Below are positions 26,679 through 34,827 of a stretch of DNA of 64,000 nt, piece by piece. Made by a program: the position numbers and the translations under genes. Origin of the DNA: Paenibacillus sp. Marseille-Q4541 (lineage in GTDB: Bacteria; Bacillota; Bacilli; Paenibacillales; Paenibacillaceae); the NCBI RefSeq assembly GCF_018310695.1, contig NZ_JAGXCY010000016.1:38126-102125 (forward strand), in the 5' to 3' direction. The notes under the pieces are model-generated. The model worked only from the letters and a program-made list of their open reading frames with translations. It made no database searches and was not told the origin of the DNA. Position 1 is the first letter of the stretch. Every line of letters starts with the position of its first letter.

Positions 26679-27743
26679 TTACACTCGTGTTCCATCGGAA
26701 GAAGCACGTACAATAAGTTCTGCTTGTAGCAACTCCCGTACAGGATCGTCAAACCACTTGTTGGTCTGTACAGCATCATCACATATTTGAAGTAATTTTC
26801 TGGCAGCGATCGTTCCCATTTCGTAAAAAGGAACTCTTACACTGCTTAACGGTGGTACCGTTATTTCAGCTGCATCAGAATCGTCATAAGCAACAATCTT
26901 CGGGTAATTTACTTCGGGGATATGTTGTTCCCTGAACTTTTGTAACACACCGATGGCCATCCGATCATTTGCAACAAACAAACCGTCCATCTCTGTCAAA
27001 TGCTCTATCATCTTCTCTGCTGCCTCGTATCCGCTTCGGCGACTAAAGTTACCTTCAAACAAATAGGTTGGAGTGAGGTCATGACCGCCTTGTTCCAATG
27101 CTTTTTGGTAACCTGACAAACGATCTACGCTGTTGGAATAAGATAAAGGACCATTTAGAAATCCAATTCGGTTACACCCTTGCCTAATCAGATGGTTTAC
27201 TGCCTGCCTGCTCCCTTCTTCATGGTCCACATCCACTTCAGGAAAAGACTCCCCTTCAAAATGCTGATTGACCACAAGGAAAGGATACTTAGCATCCTGT
27301 AGTTTACGTATCGCTTCCCTTTCACCTGGTTCATCCCTCGAGCCAAGTATAATGAGAGCATCTACCTTCTGAGCCCGAAAAAAAGATTCATATTCCTGTT
27401 GTTCTTGTTCACTTCGAAATAGCAGGAGTAGATCATAGCCATGCTCTCGAACAATACTTCCGATTCCACTCAGCATTTCCGAGAAATAATAACTTGAGAA
27501 TAACCGAGCCTTCGGAATGTAAGGTAAAACTACGCCAAGATTACCGCTTCGATTTTTTGCGAAGCTACGAGCAAGCGCGCTCGGTACATATCCAAGTTTC
27601 CCTGCTGCAAATAGCACCTTGGCCCTTGTTTCTTCCTTCATAGGCCCAACCCCGTTCAGTACCCTGGATACGGTTGCTTCCGACACACCTGCTAATTCAG
27701 CAACTTCTTTTCGTGTAGCGATAGTAAATCCACTCATTTCCAT
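26679..27743 (-). CDS. LacI-family transcriptional repressor
   Basis: 354 residues. The N-terminal HTH is textbook (TRKEVAELAGVSEATVSRVLNG), followed by the hinge (LGYVPSALARSFAKNRS) and a periplasmic-binding-like effector domain (NLGVVLPYI, NRIGFLNGPLSY, DGLFVANDRMAIGVL, IVAYDDSDAAEITVPPLSSVRVP). First gene of the operon with the two oxidoreductases and ThuA. A perfect 18-bp palindrome ends only three bases before its start codon, so it very probably represses its own operon. No normal RBS is visible before the ATG at 27743 (or the in-frame ATG at 27737), so the message may be leaderless or poorly translated. Confidence 0.9.
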   Translation of the reverse strand: MEMSGFTIATRKEVAELAGVSEATVSRVLNGVGPMKEETRAKVLFAAGKLGYVPSALARSFAKNRSGNLGVVLPYIPKARLFSSYYFSEMLSGIGSIVREHGYDLLLLFRSEQEQQEYESFFRAQKVDALIILGSRDEPGEREAIRKLQDAKYPFLVVNQHFEGESFPEVDVDHEEGSRQAVNHLIRQGCNRIGFLNGPLSYSNSVDRLSGYQKALEQGGHDLTPTYLFEGNFSRRSGYEAAEKMIEHLTEMDGLFVANDRMAIGVLQKFREQHIPEVNYPKIVAYDDSDAAEITVPPLSSVRVPFYEMGTIAARKLLQICDDAVQTNKWFDDPVRELLQAELIVRASSDGTRV

Positions 27744-27746
27744 TTT

Positions 27747-27764
27747 AATGTACGCGCGTACATT
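27747..27764. promoter_or_regulatory. LacI-type operator palindrome AATGTACGCGCGTACATT
   Basis: Perfect 18-bp palindrome with the central CG and TGTA/TACA flanks typical of LacI-family operators, lying directly against the regulator's start codon. Confidence 0.75.
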
Positions 27765-27802
27765 CTCTCATGTCTCTCCGTTACTGTCAATAAGAAAAGT
27801 AT

Positions 27803-27852
27803 AAAAAAAGACCCTCGAACAGCAACTCTACTCACCGCTGTTTTACAGGTCT
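27803..27852 (-). terminator. Terminator of the ynfA-like gene
   Basis: AAGACC..AAACAGC / GCTGTT..GGGTCTT stem followed by TTTTTTT on the minus strand. Confidence 0.7.
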
Positions 27853-27910
27853 TATGAATTACATATCATTGAGATATAATCCTATGTTTGAGACTCGTAT
27901 TTTTTGTATA

Positions 27911-28240
27911 TTATCCGTTTCTCGGAGCCCATAACATGACGGCCACACCTGCCAAACATAACAACGCTCCGATCCAGTCGTATAGGTCTGGTGTCTTTTT
28001 GTCGATTCCCCAGCCCCAAAGTACTGCCATAATGACAAATACGCCTCCATATGCTGCATACACCCTCCCAAAAGAAGGGAATTGTTGAAGCGTCGGAATA
28101 ATACCGTATATGACCAGAACGAGGCTTCCCACAATTCCATACCAGTAATTCCTCCCCTCTCGAAGCCATAACCAGACTAAATAGCCCCCTCCGATTTCGG
28201 CCAGTCCTGCAATCATAAATATAAGTATAGATAATATCAT
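27911..28240 (-). CDS. ynfA: YnfA-family (UPF0060) small membrane protein
   Basis: 109 residues, four predicted membrane helices; ATG behind AAAGGAG. Family signatures are IAGLAEIGGGYLVWLWLREGR near the N-terminus, FGRVYAAYGGVFVIMAVLWGWGIDKKTPD and DWIGALLCLAGVAVMLWAPR at the end. UPF0060 proteins belong to the small-multidrug-resistance-like/DMT clan but no substrate is firmly established. Monocistronic, with its own terminator. Confidence 0.9.
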   Translation of the reverse strand: MILSILIFMIAGLAEIGGGYLVWLWLREGRNYWYGIVGSLVLVIYGIIPTLQQFPSFGRVYAAYGGVFVIMAVLWGWGIDKKTPDLYDWIGALLCLAGVAVMLWAPRNG

Positions 28241-28360
28241 CAGAATTACTTTCTCCTTTAAACGAAGTTGAGATAGAAAATGTCGTTAATTATTATACCA
28301 GAACAGAACCTCGGGGATTGGTTACAATTGGGAATTCCCTCTCGTGTGAGGAAGTTCAAC

Positions 28361-28396
28361 AAAAAAGGACTCTGCTCAAACGAAAGAGCAAAGTCC
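28361..28396 (-). terminator. Terminator of the NMT1-type binding-protein gene
   Basis: GGACTTTGCTC / GAGCAGAGTCC stem with an eight-base loop, followed by TTTTTTG on the minus strand. Confidence 0.85.
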
Positions 28397-28432
28397 CGCA
28401 GCTTACTAATCTATAGTCGCCTTCTTACAAAT

Positions 28433-29470
28433 CTAATGTTCAGGTAAATAATCGGTTGTAAACACCGTTTTTACATCGATCTCTTGATCAAGAAGTCCGA
28501 TTTCCATTAGTTGATTCATCAGTTCTAACCAGCGCTCTTCTGTCATGTATCCGACGCCATGTTCTTCTGCATCATATCCATATACATACTCCCGCTGCGC
28601 TTCCTCTCCAAATGCAATTTCATCTTCTGCAAGGTTTGTGTTGACTTCATTAATCTTTTTGTTGATTTTCTCATAGTTCTCTTTGTAATCATTCCAACCT
28701 TCTACTGTACCACCTATGAAAGCTTTCACCGCTTCTGGATTCTCTTTCAAGTACTTCTCTGTTGTGTAAATAACTGCTGCATATGGTCTGTAGCCGGAGT
28801 CAGCTATTAATTTTGTATCCACCTTTATACCTTGTTTCTCAACGACAAAGGGCTCTCCGTTAACAAAAGATTGACTAGCTGATTGTGTATCCTCAATAAA
28901 ATTGCCGTGCTGACCTGTATAAGCGACTTCTTTAACCGTATCTAGCTTGTATTTATGTTTAATATACTCCCAGTATGGTTGCCCTTGTTGAATGAATACC
29001 GTTCTTCCATTTAAATCTCCAAAATCGGAAATACCTGATCCTTCGTGATACATTAACGCTTGTGGACTAATCTGGAACGTGGTAGCAAGAGCTACAATCG
29101 GAATTCCTTCTTTACGTGCCAGCAAAATTTGATCAGCATGTGCAACACCGAACTCCGCTTTCCCTGAAGCTACAATTTGAATAGAAGATACTTGGGGTCC
29201 ACCAGGTTCAATCGTCACATCCAGGTTTTTATCATCATAGATGCCATCTTCCTTCGCTGCATAAAATCCGCCGTGTTCCGTTTTCGCAAACCAGTTCAGC
29301 ACGACTTTTACTGAAGTTTTACTTGCTGGCTCTGTGGCGGGAGAAGCATTATTCGAGTCTTGAACTCCTCCGTTTCCCCCTCCGCATGCGGTTAGTGCCA
29401 TACTCAAAGCAATGAACAAAGCTCCCACTTTAACGGACTTACCACTGCGTTTACCTGACTTCTTCCACAT
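28433..29470 (-). CDS. NMT1/ThiY-like ABC substrate-binding lipoprotein
   Basis: The frame opens at GTG 29479, but GGAG overlaps that codon; ATG 29470 is better spaced (345 residues). The signal peptide ends in lipobox LTAC, then a Ser/Asn/Thr-rich linker. The fold is that of NMT1/THI5-like periplasmic binding proteins: VVLNWFAKTEHGGFYAAKEDGIY is nearly diagnostic, then GPQVSSIQIVASGKAEFGVAHADQ. Such proteins bind pyrimidine precursors, riboflavin, nitrate or sulfonates. No permease or ATPase gene is adjacent, so it must share one encoded elsewhere. It follows guaD by 66 bases, suggesting a nucleobase-like ligand (inference). Confidence 0.85.
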   Translation of the reverse strand: MWKKSGKRSGKSVKVGALFIALSMALTACGGGNGGVQDSNNASPATEPASKTSVKVVLNWFAKTEHGGFYAAKEDGIYDDKNLDVTIEPGGPQVSSIQIVASGKAEFGVAHADQILLARKEGIPIVALATTFQISPQALMYHEGSGISDFGDLNGRTVFIQQGQPYWEYIKHKYKLDTVKEVAYTGQHGNFIEDTQSASQSFVNGEPFVVEKQGIKVDTKLIADSGYRPYAAVIYTTEKYLKENPEAVKAFIGGTVEGWNDYKENYEKINKKINEVNTNLAEDEIAFGEEAQREYVYGYDAEEHGVGYMTEERWLELMNQLMEIGLLDQEIDVKTVFTTDYLPEH

Positions 29471-29536
29471 CCCAATCACGCTCCACTTTCTCGATTAATA
29501 AAAGCAATGTTCTTATTCGTGTAAGGTGATCTACTT

Positions 29537-30049
29537 TTAAGCTTCCGTTCTGGTCATATTCCAGTACCCAGCATGTACCGCAACGATTTCATCGGCCAGC
29601 TCTGGAAAAGGTCCAATCACTCCGATTTTTTTCTGACCTCTTGCAAAAATTTCACGACAGGGCAGATCAAACGTTGGATTTTGCGGATCATCTCCTGTAA
29701 GGACAAGCAGTTCCTTCTCGGTAATCCCAAACACGACTCTGCCCAAGTTCCCCCAGTACATGGCCCCAGCACACATCGCACAAGGTTCTGCAGTCGTATA
29801 TAAAGTACAATCCCATAAAAATTCGGGAGTATATGTATGAGAAGCTTTTTCCATCAAAGCGGTTTCGGCATGACCTGTACAACGATGCTCTGTGATCTCG
29901 ACATTGCCCTGCTCCATCAAAATGTTTCCTTCTTTGTCAACCAGTAACGCACCAAAAGGCGTGTTCCCACTTTCGCGTGCGATCCGTGAAATTTCAACTG
30001 TTCTTCTCAAAAAAGTAATGTGATCCCACTGTTTTTCTTGACTCCCCAT
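29537..30049 (-). CDS. guaD: Guanine deaminase (cytidine-deaminase fold, GuaD-like)
   Basis: The start ATG 30049 lies eight bases after GGGAG; the frame runs further to 30112 but that part overlaps the promoter, so it is excluded (170 residues). Zinc site HAE (TGHAETALMEKA) and PCAMCAGAMYWG; the glutamate is the proton shuttle. FGALLVDKEGNIL and the C-terminal swapped segment resemble B. subtilis GuaD, which converts guanine to xanthine. Placed beside the xanthine dehydrogenase operon, it feeds xanthine into purine catabolism. A related nucleoside or cytosine specificity is possible but less likely in this context. Own sigma-A promoter at 30084-30112. Confidence 0.85.
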   Translation of the reverse strand: MGSQEKQWDHITFLRRTVEISRIARESGNTPFGALLVDKEGNILMEQGNVEITEHRCTGHAETALMEKASHTYTPEFLWDCTLYTTAEPCAMCAGAMYWGNLGRVVFGITEKELLVLTGDDPQNPTFDLPCREIFARGQKKIGVIGPFPELADEIVAVHAGYWNMTRTEA

Positions 30050-30083
30050 AGCCATCGCTCCCTTGTCTCTCTGATCTATTTTG

Positions 30084-30112
30084 ATTTTAGTCACTTCTAC
30101 TTTTAGTGTCAA
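30084..30112 (-). promoter_or_regulatory. Sigma-A promoter of guaD
   Basis: On the minus strand TTGACA, exactly 17 bases, TAAAAT; transcription would begin near 30077, about 28 bases before the ATG at 30049. Confidence 0.75.
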
Positions 30113-30349
30113 TTAATCTACCACATATTCAGCGTTATGAATAATAATAACTAGTATTTTTGTGAATTCGCACATATAACTCACATTAGTTTATCAATTA
30201 CCGGGTCTATCCGTGGAAACAACATCTTAATTTATAAATTACATAACATTATATGTTAATATATATCCTCCATCTTTTATAGTGAACTTTCTCACTCACT
30301 TCCAATTGAATTCCTGGATATCCTGAAGCATGGATCAAGGAAGCATATG

Positions 30350-30379
30350 AAACCCCGTCTCCTCAAGGATACGGGGTTT
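30350..30379. terminator. Hairpin after pucE
   Basis: AAACCCCGT / ACGGGGTTT stem of nine pairs. The T-run (TTTCTTTTT) is on the plus-strand exit; the minus-strand tail is only TTTCATATG, so it is a weaker end for the puc transcript. Confidence 0.6.
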
Positions 30380-30398
30380 CTTTTTATTCGGATTGATA

Positions 30399-30899
30399 CT
30401 ATTCTTTATCCACTTTACATGAAGCCGCGGCTTGCTGAACGGCACGAATAATCCCCCCATAACCGGTGCACCGACAAAGATTGCCGCACAGCGCGTTTTC
30501 AATCTGTTCCACCGTAGGATCAGGATGATTTTTCAGCAATGTAGTCGTACTTAATATCATACCCGGTGTACAATAACCACACTGAAATCCGCCTTCATCA
30601 ATAAAAGCTTGCTGAATCGGGTGAAGTTCTTTTTCATTCCATGGTGCAAGGCCTTCGATCGTCTGTATCTCTTGCCCATCGCACTGATAGGCCATCAAGA
30701 GACAAGAGTTAACCGGCTCTCCATTCAATAAAACCATGCATGCACCGCATCTGCCGATTTCGCAGGAGATTTTCGTCCCCGTCAAAAGTAATCCATCCCT
30801 TAAGATGGTAACCAACCGTTCTGTCGCTGGCACCTCAAGTTGTATAAACTCCCCATTAATCATTCCGTTCCAAGTCATGAGTGATGTCCCTTTTGTCAT
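30399..30899 (-). CDS. pucE: Xanthine dehydrogenase, [2Fe-2S] subunit
   Basis: The ATG at 30899 overlaps the pucD stop as ATGA and has GGGG seven bases upstream (166 residues). Two iron-sulfur clusters: the plant-ferredoxin type CEIGRCGACMV with a further Cys in NSCLL, and the all-helical C-terminal one, FQCGYCTPGM and CGNLCRCTGY. It passes electrons from the molybdenum centre to FAD. Last gene of an operon with the B. subtilis order pucABCDE. It oxidises hypoxanthine and xanthine to urate together with PucC and PucD. Length is normal. Confidence 0.92.
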   Translation of the reverse strand: MTKGTSLMTWNGMINGEFIQLEVPATERLVTILRDGLLLTGTKISCEIGRCGACMVLLNGEPVNSCLLMAYQCDGQEIQTIEGLAPWNEKELHPIQQAFIDEGGFQCGYCTPGMILSTTTLLKNHPDPTVEQIENALCGNLCRCTGYGGIIRAVQQAAASCKVDKE

Positions 30900-33193
30900 G
30901 GCCACACCCCTTCTTTCGTTTCAAAGTGTAGCGGTTTAGCCAAAAGCTCTCTGTTGATTGGCAATTTGTTCAACCACACTCCCGTTGCTTGATGAATCGC
31001 CGATACAATCGCGGGCGCAAGCGCTACTGATCCAATCTCCCCAATCCCTCTCGGTCCAAAAGGGTCGTTTTCAGGTAAATTTTCGATAGCCTCAACAGTT
31101 AAATTCCGCTGCATATCTTGAAAGGTAGGAATCAAATACGTGTCCAGGTTGGAAGTCAAATACATGCTGTGATCCATCACGGCATCTTCCATCAACGTAA
31201 AGCCGAGTGCCATTCCACTACCTCCCTCAATCTGCCCTACATAACCCATCGGATTCATGACAGGACCTGCTGCCACAATATGTTTGATCTCTTCTACACA
31301 AACCTGACCTGTTAATGTGTTGACTTCTACTTCAGCAATCACCGCAGCATACGTATAGAGAAAATGTCCTCCCATGACTTCATCTGGTGTTGTTGGATAT
31401 TGAAACTCCGTATCGAATGTTACGTCTTCCATAGGAACGAGCTCTGCAATGTCTAGATAAGACATCACTTTTTCCATCTCCTGTGATGAATCGCTAAGCC
31501 GATGCCAGATCCCTCCCGGCCCTGTTACTAGTTCTGCTACGGAAAGTCCCGTCGCTTGCGCACAGAGTCGAATCACTTTGTCAGTGAAAGGAGATTTCAA
31601 TCGCTGCAGAGCCATCCAAGCCATGGTCGTTGACCTGGAAGCGGTACTTGAACCACTATGCGGAACTCGGTCCGTATCTCCGATAACAATTTCCAAATCC
31701 TCTGGCTTGCAGCAAAAAATATCGCACAACATAATTTCAAGCGTAGCAACAAGCCCTTGACCAAATTCTTCATAACTAAAAGCAACCTCAATCTTGCCAG
31801 ACTCATTTAGCCTCAGTCTACCTCCTGCAGGATCAGGAATCCCATAACCAAGCCCCGCACCATGCATTGCAAGTGACGCCCCCATTCCTCTTACCATCCA
31901 AGGCGGAGATTGAGATTTCCCCTCTTGATTCCTCTGCTTCCATAGCGCGGAATGGTGTACAGCTTCCCATACTTCACTCAGCCCGTTTGTCGCCAAAATC
32001 TGCTGTCCTAATGGTCCTGGATCGGTACTGATGCGCAGATTACGCCTACGAATCTCCCATGGGTCAAGCCCTAGAAGATCAGCAGCACGGTCCATTTGTC
32101 CTTCCATCGCAAAGATCGCTTGGTTCCCTCCAAATCCCCTAAACTCCCCAGAGACTCCATTATTCGTATACACCGACAATCCTTCAACATCCACACTTGG
32201 AATTTGATAAGGCCCCATGGAATGTTCTGTCGCAAAATTCAGCACCGGAGCTCCTAGCGTTGCATACGCACCCGTATCAGACAAAATACGAACAATATGG
32301 GAAGTGATCAACCCTTCCCTAGTAAATCCTGTTTCCATCTCTATTTTCATAGGATGACGCTTCAGCCCCGCTCGTACTGACTCTTTACGAGAATTATGGA
32401 ATTTGACAGGACGCCCTGTCTTTAGAGCCAGCAGCGATCCATATGGCTGAACATTCAGTTCATCCTTGCCTCCAAATGATCCGCCTATGGGACTTGATAC
32501 AACACGAATGGATTCTTCAGGCATATCTAAAATACGAGCTAACTGCATTCGATCTTTATATCCATGCTGTGTTGGAGCATAGACCGTGAGCCTGCCATTT
32601 GCTTCTGGAACAAACAGCCCTCCTTCCGTTTCCATATAAGTGTGCATTTGACGCGGGGTGTAATACACCTCCCTGATTATCAGATCACTTTCCTGAAGGT
32701 CAGACCTCGCATTGCCACGCTTCACTTCAGTCCGGTGCAGTACGTTCCCCTCCGGATGCAAATCAGGTGCATCATCCATAAGAGCTGCCTCTGGTGAACT
32801 TAGTGGGGACAACACCTCGTATTCGATGCGGATTAAGCAAAGCGCACGCTCTGCAATCTCTGGCGTATCCGCCGCAACCGCAGCTATGGCATCACCTGTG
32901 TATCTAACAAACTCATCACAAAAAACAGGCTGATCGGGTGTCGCAATACCAAAACCATTCAAACCAGGGACATCTTTATGAGTGAGCACCATATGAACCC
33001 CCTGCAAAACCTCTGCTTCGGATATATCTACACTCTTAATTCGGGCAAAAGGATGATCACTTCGTTTGACACGGCCATAAAGCATATCTGGTAGTGATTT
33101 GTCCGTGAGATATTGCAGATCGCCCGTTACTTTTTCTTTCCCATCCGGGCGTTTATGCCATTTACTCCCACTTGTCTCTCGGTTTAGCAGCAT
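30896..33193 (-). CDS. pucD: Xanthine dehydrogenase, molybdopterin-binding subunit
   Basis: 765 residues from the ATG at 33193, eight bases after GAGGAG; an in-frame GTG at 33202 is too close to the RBS. Molybdenum-hydroxylase signatures: KVTGDLQYLTDKSLPDMLYGRV at the N-terminus, SPIGGSFGGKDE, GEFRGFGGNQAIFAMEGQMD and the C-terminal GIGEIGSVALAPAI with the catalytic glutamate. Length and order match B. subtilis PucD. It hydroxylates the purine ring at C2/C8 at the Mo centre. Assembled with PucC (FAD) and PucE (Fe-S), with PucA and PucB as maturation factors. Confidence 0.93.
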   Translation of the reverse strand: MLLNRETSGSKWHKRPDGKEKVTGDLQYLTDKSLPDMLYGRVKRSDHPFARIKSVDISEAEVLQGVHMVLTHKDVPGLNGFGIATPDQPVFCDEFVRYTGDAIAAVAADTPEIAERALCLIRIEYEVLSPLSSPEAALMDDAPDLHPEGNVLHRTEVKRGNARSDLQESDLIIREVYYTPRQMHTYMETEGGLFVPEANGRLTVYAPTQHGYKDRMQLARILDMPEESIRVVSSPIGGSFGGKDELNVQPYGSLLALKTGRPVKFHNSRKESVRAGLKRHPMKIEMETGFTREGLITSHIVRILSDTGAYATLGAPVLNFATEHSMGPYQIPSVDVEGLSVYTNNGVSGEFRGFGGNQAIFAMEGQMDRAADLLGLDPWEIRRRNLRISTDPGPLGQQILATNGLSEVWEAVHHSALWKQRNQEGKSQSPPWMVRGMGASLAMHGAGLGYGIPDPAGGRLRLNESGKIEVAFSYEEFGQGLVATLEIMLCDIFCCKPEDLEIVIGDTDRVPHSGSSTASRSTTMAWMALQRLKSPFTDKVIRLCAQATGLSVAELVTGPGGIWHRLSDSSQEMEKVMSYLDIAELVPMEDVTFDTEFQYPTTPDEVMGGHFLYTYAAVIAEVEVNTLTGQVCVEEIKHIVAAGPVMNPMGYVGQIEGGSGMALGFTLMEDAVMDHSMYLTSNLDTYLIPTFQDMQRNLTVEAIENLPENDPFGPRGIGEIGSVALAPAIVSAIHQATGVWLNKLPINRELLAKPLHFETKEGVWP

Positions 33194-33245
33194 GTTCACC
33201 ACTCCTCTTCTCCCAATGAATGCGGCTATACTAAATTGTCCATGT

Positions 33246-34136
33246 TCATCTCAATTCCTTCCATAATTCAGAAGCGAATAAATTTGCAGCAGTCTGTTTT
33301 CGGTATGTTTCGGAAGCAAATGCATCACTATACGTAACAAACTCGGCTTGAATTTGCTCGGTAAGTTTGGTGAGAGACAGCTCTTTAGCCGGATACCTAC
33401 GAACGAAATTCTCACTGTGTGTCAGTCGCATTGCAGTGCCCGAACCCCCTCCCGCAGCCATAGCAAGTGAAATCCACTCTCCGCTTTTGCTCAGCTTCCC
33501 GTGAAAAGCAATCGTCACAAGCGAAGGAGTAAATGCCTCTCTTCTTCCGATTTTTCTATAAAAATAAATCATCCTTCCGTTCGCCACCGATTCCGAGTCA
33601 GGTATTTGTACATAAATCCCAGTTAGAAATTCATGAGCATCCCGCTTTCCTAATCGCCATTCCTCCAGCCAATCAGCCAATCCCTTCTCAATCAGTCCCG
33701 CTTCTGTCATCCACTGTAAGCTTCCGCCATATACAAGTAGGGCTGGAATCGAATCCCCCACTCCAGAAGCCACATTACCACCTAAGGTTGCCAAATTTCG
33801 TATGGATGGGGCTGAAATCTGATCAATCGCCTGACCAATCAAGGGGAACACATTTCTTACTACTTCATTGTCAGCACAAGCTTTAAGTTTGGAGAATGCA
33901 CCAATACGAAATCTATCCGACTCTTCTAAAAATGTGTCCAGGTCCGGTATCTGTCCAAGGCTGATGAGATGCCGCGGCATGGGGGCCGTACCCATTTCCC
34001 ACTGTGTTCGTAATAGTGTGGTACCTGCCGCCCACCCAAAATGAGGAGTTACCCGAATTGCGATATCCCTCGCCTCTTCCAAGTTGGATGGCAGCCATAA
34101 CTCAGGAAACATTATTTTTTCAGTCCCCATTCCCAT
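33246..34136 (-). CDS. pucC: Xanthine dehydrogenase, FAD-binding subunit
   Basis: 296 residues; ATG behind AAAGGGG. It belongs to the CO-dehydrogenase flavoprotein/XdhB family: FPELWLPSNLEEARDIAI, the FAD-pyrophosphate loop FGWAAGTTLLRTQW (a degenerate form of AGGTDL), and SAPSIRNLATLGGNVASGVGDSIPALLVYG, the hallmark FAD-contact segment. Takes electrons from the Fe-S subunit. It lies 52 bases before pucD and 76 bases after pucB. The N-terminal MGMGTEKIM is slightly extended, with alternative ATGs nearby. Confidence 0.9.
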   Translation of the reverse strand: MGMGTEKIMFPELWLPSNLEEARDIAIRVTPHFGWAAGTTLLRTQWEMGTAPMPRHLISLGQIPDLDTFLEESDRFRIGAFSKLKACADNEVVRNVFPLIGQAIDQISAPSIRNLATLGGNVASGVGDSIPALLVYGGSLQWMTEAGLIEKGLADWLEEWRLGKRDAHEFLTGIYVQIPDSESVANGRMIYFYRKIGRREAFTPSLVTIAFHGKLSKSGEWISLAMAAGGGSGTAMRLTHSENFVRRYPAKELSLTKLTEQIQAEFVTYSDAFASETYRKQTAANLFASELWKELR

Positions 34137-34212
34137 ACAAAAGCCCCTTTCCTCTCAACAGAATGACTATCCTATCATTCTCTGTTTCTATTTAAATCTG
34201 GTATGTCCATGA

Positions 34213-34827
34213 TTAATAACTTTCGATAGTTTCCATATGCTCGCTTATTTGCTCTAATGCTTCAGGTGTGTCTGCATCATAGAACACTTCTTTATCTAGT
34301 ATTATTCGTTCTCCCAGATAGGAACGATTTCGAATGATCTGTCTCGCTCCTATATCTCCTTCAAGTTGACATATAACAGAAAAGATCTTATTCGAAAGAA
34401 GAAGCGGAGGCTTATCCAGATTGCCATCAATAGCTGAAACATAGTGAAGTGTAGAGGATAACGAGTACACGGAGAGTAAAGTATTGATATGTTCCATTCG
34501 AACCAGCGGCTGATCCGCGAGTAAAATCACAACACAATCGACTTTCCTATCCTCAGCCACTTTCACCCCACTACGAAGAGAATGACTCATTCCCATATGG
34601 GCGTTAGAGCATCTTATGACAACAAGTCTCTCGGTAGATGGCAGATGCTTCAGCCAGTGGAGGGAGTCATCCAGTCTTACTACCACAATGACAAGATCAA
34701 GATCTGATGCTAAAGCAGCATTCACCGCGTAAGACCCAAGGGGAACACTTTTCAGCGGAATATCAACTTTACTCTTACCCATGCGCCGACTTTGGCCTGC
34801 GGCGAGTATGATCCCTGCCGTCAACAT
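34213..34827 (-). CDS. pucB: Molybdenum-cofactor nucleotidyltransferase (MobA/MocA-like)
   Basis: AGGAGG nine bases before ATG 34827 sets the start inside the pucA reading frame (204 residues). The N-terminal nucleotide-binding signature is GIILAAGQSRRMGKSK, with the Mg-binding region VVILLADQPLV. This is the MocA/NTP_transf_3 family that converts molybdopterin to the cytosine or guanine dinucleotide form used by xanthine dehydrogenases. PucB has the same position in the B. subtilis puc operon. The gene overlaps pucA by 53 bases in a different frame, implying coupled translation. Confidence 0.85.
   Translation of the reverse strand: MLTAGIILAAGQSRRMGKSKVDIPLKSVPLGSYAVNAALASDLDLVIVVVRLDDSLHWLKHLPSTERLVVIRCSNAHMGMSHSLRSGVKVAEDRKVDCVVILLADQPLVRMEHINTLLSVYSLSSTLHYVSAIDGNLDKPPLLLSNKIFSVICQLEGDIGARQIIRNRSYLGERIILDKEVFYDADTPEALEQISEHMETIESY

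Larger units (their letters stand above)
30050..30398. other. Intergenic region between pucE and guaD
   Basis: Contains the guaD promoter (30084-30112), AT-rich sequence with no recognisable purine riboswitch, and a hairpin after pucE (30350-30379). Confidence 0.5.

Noticed and set aside
30100..30300. Possible purine riboswitch before guaD or in the puc cluster
   Set aside because: The conserved guanine/adenine aptamer core (TATA-N-TTTCTACC-type segments) was not found on either strand; a plain sigma-A promoter explains the region.
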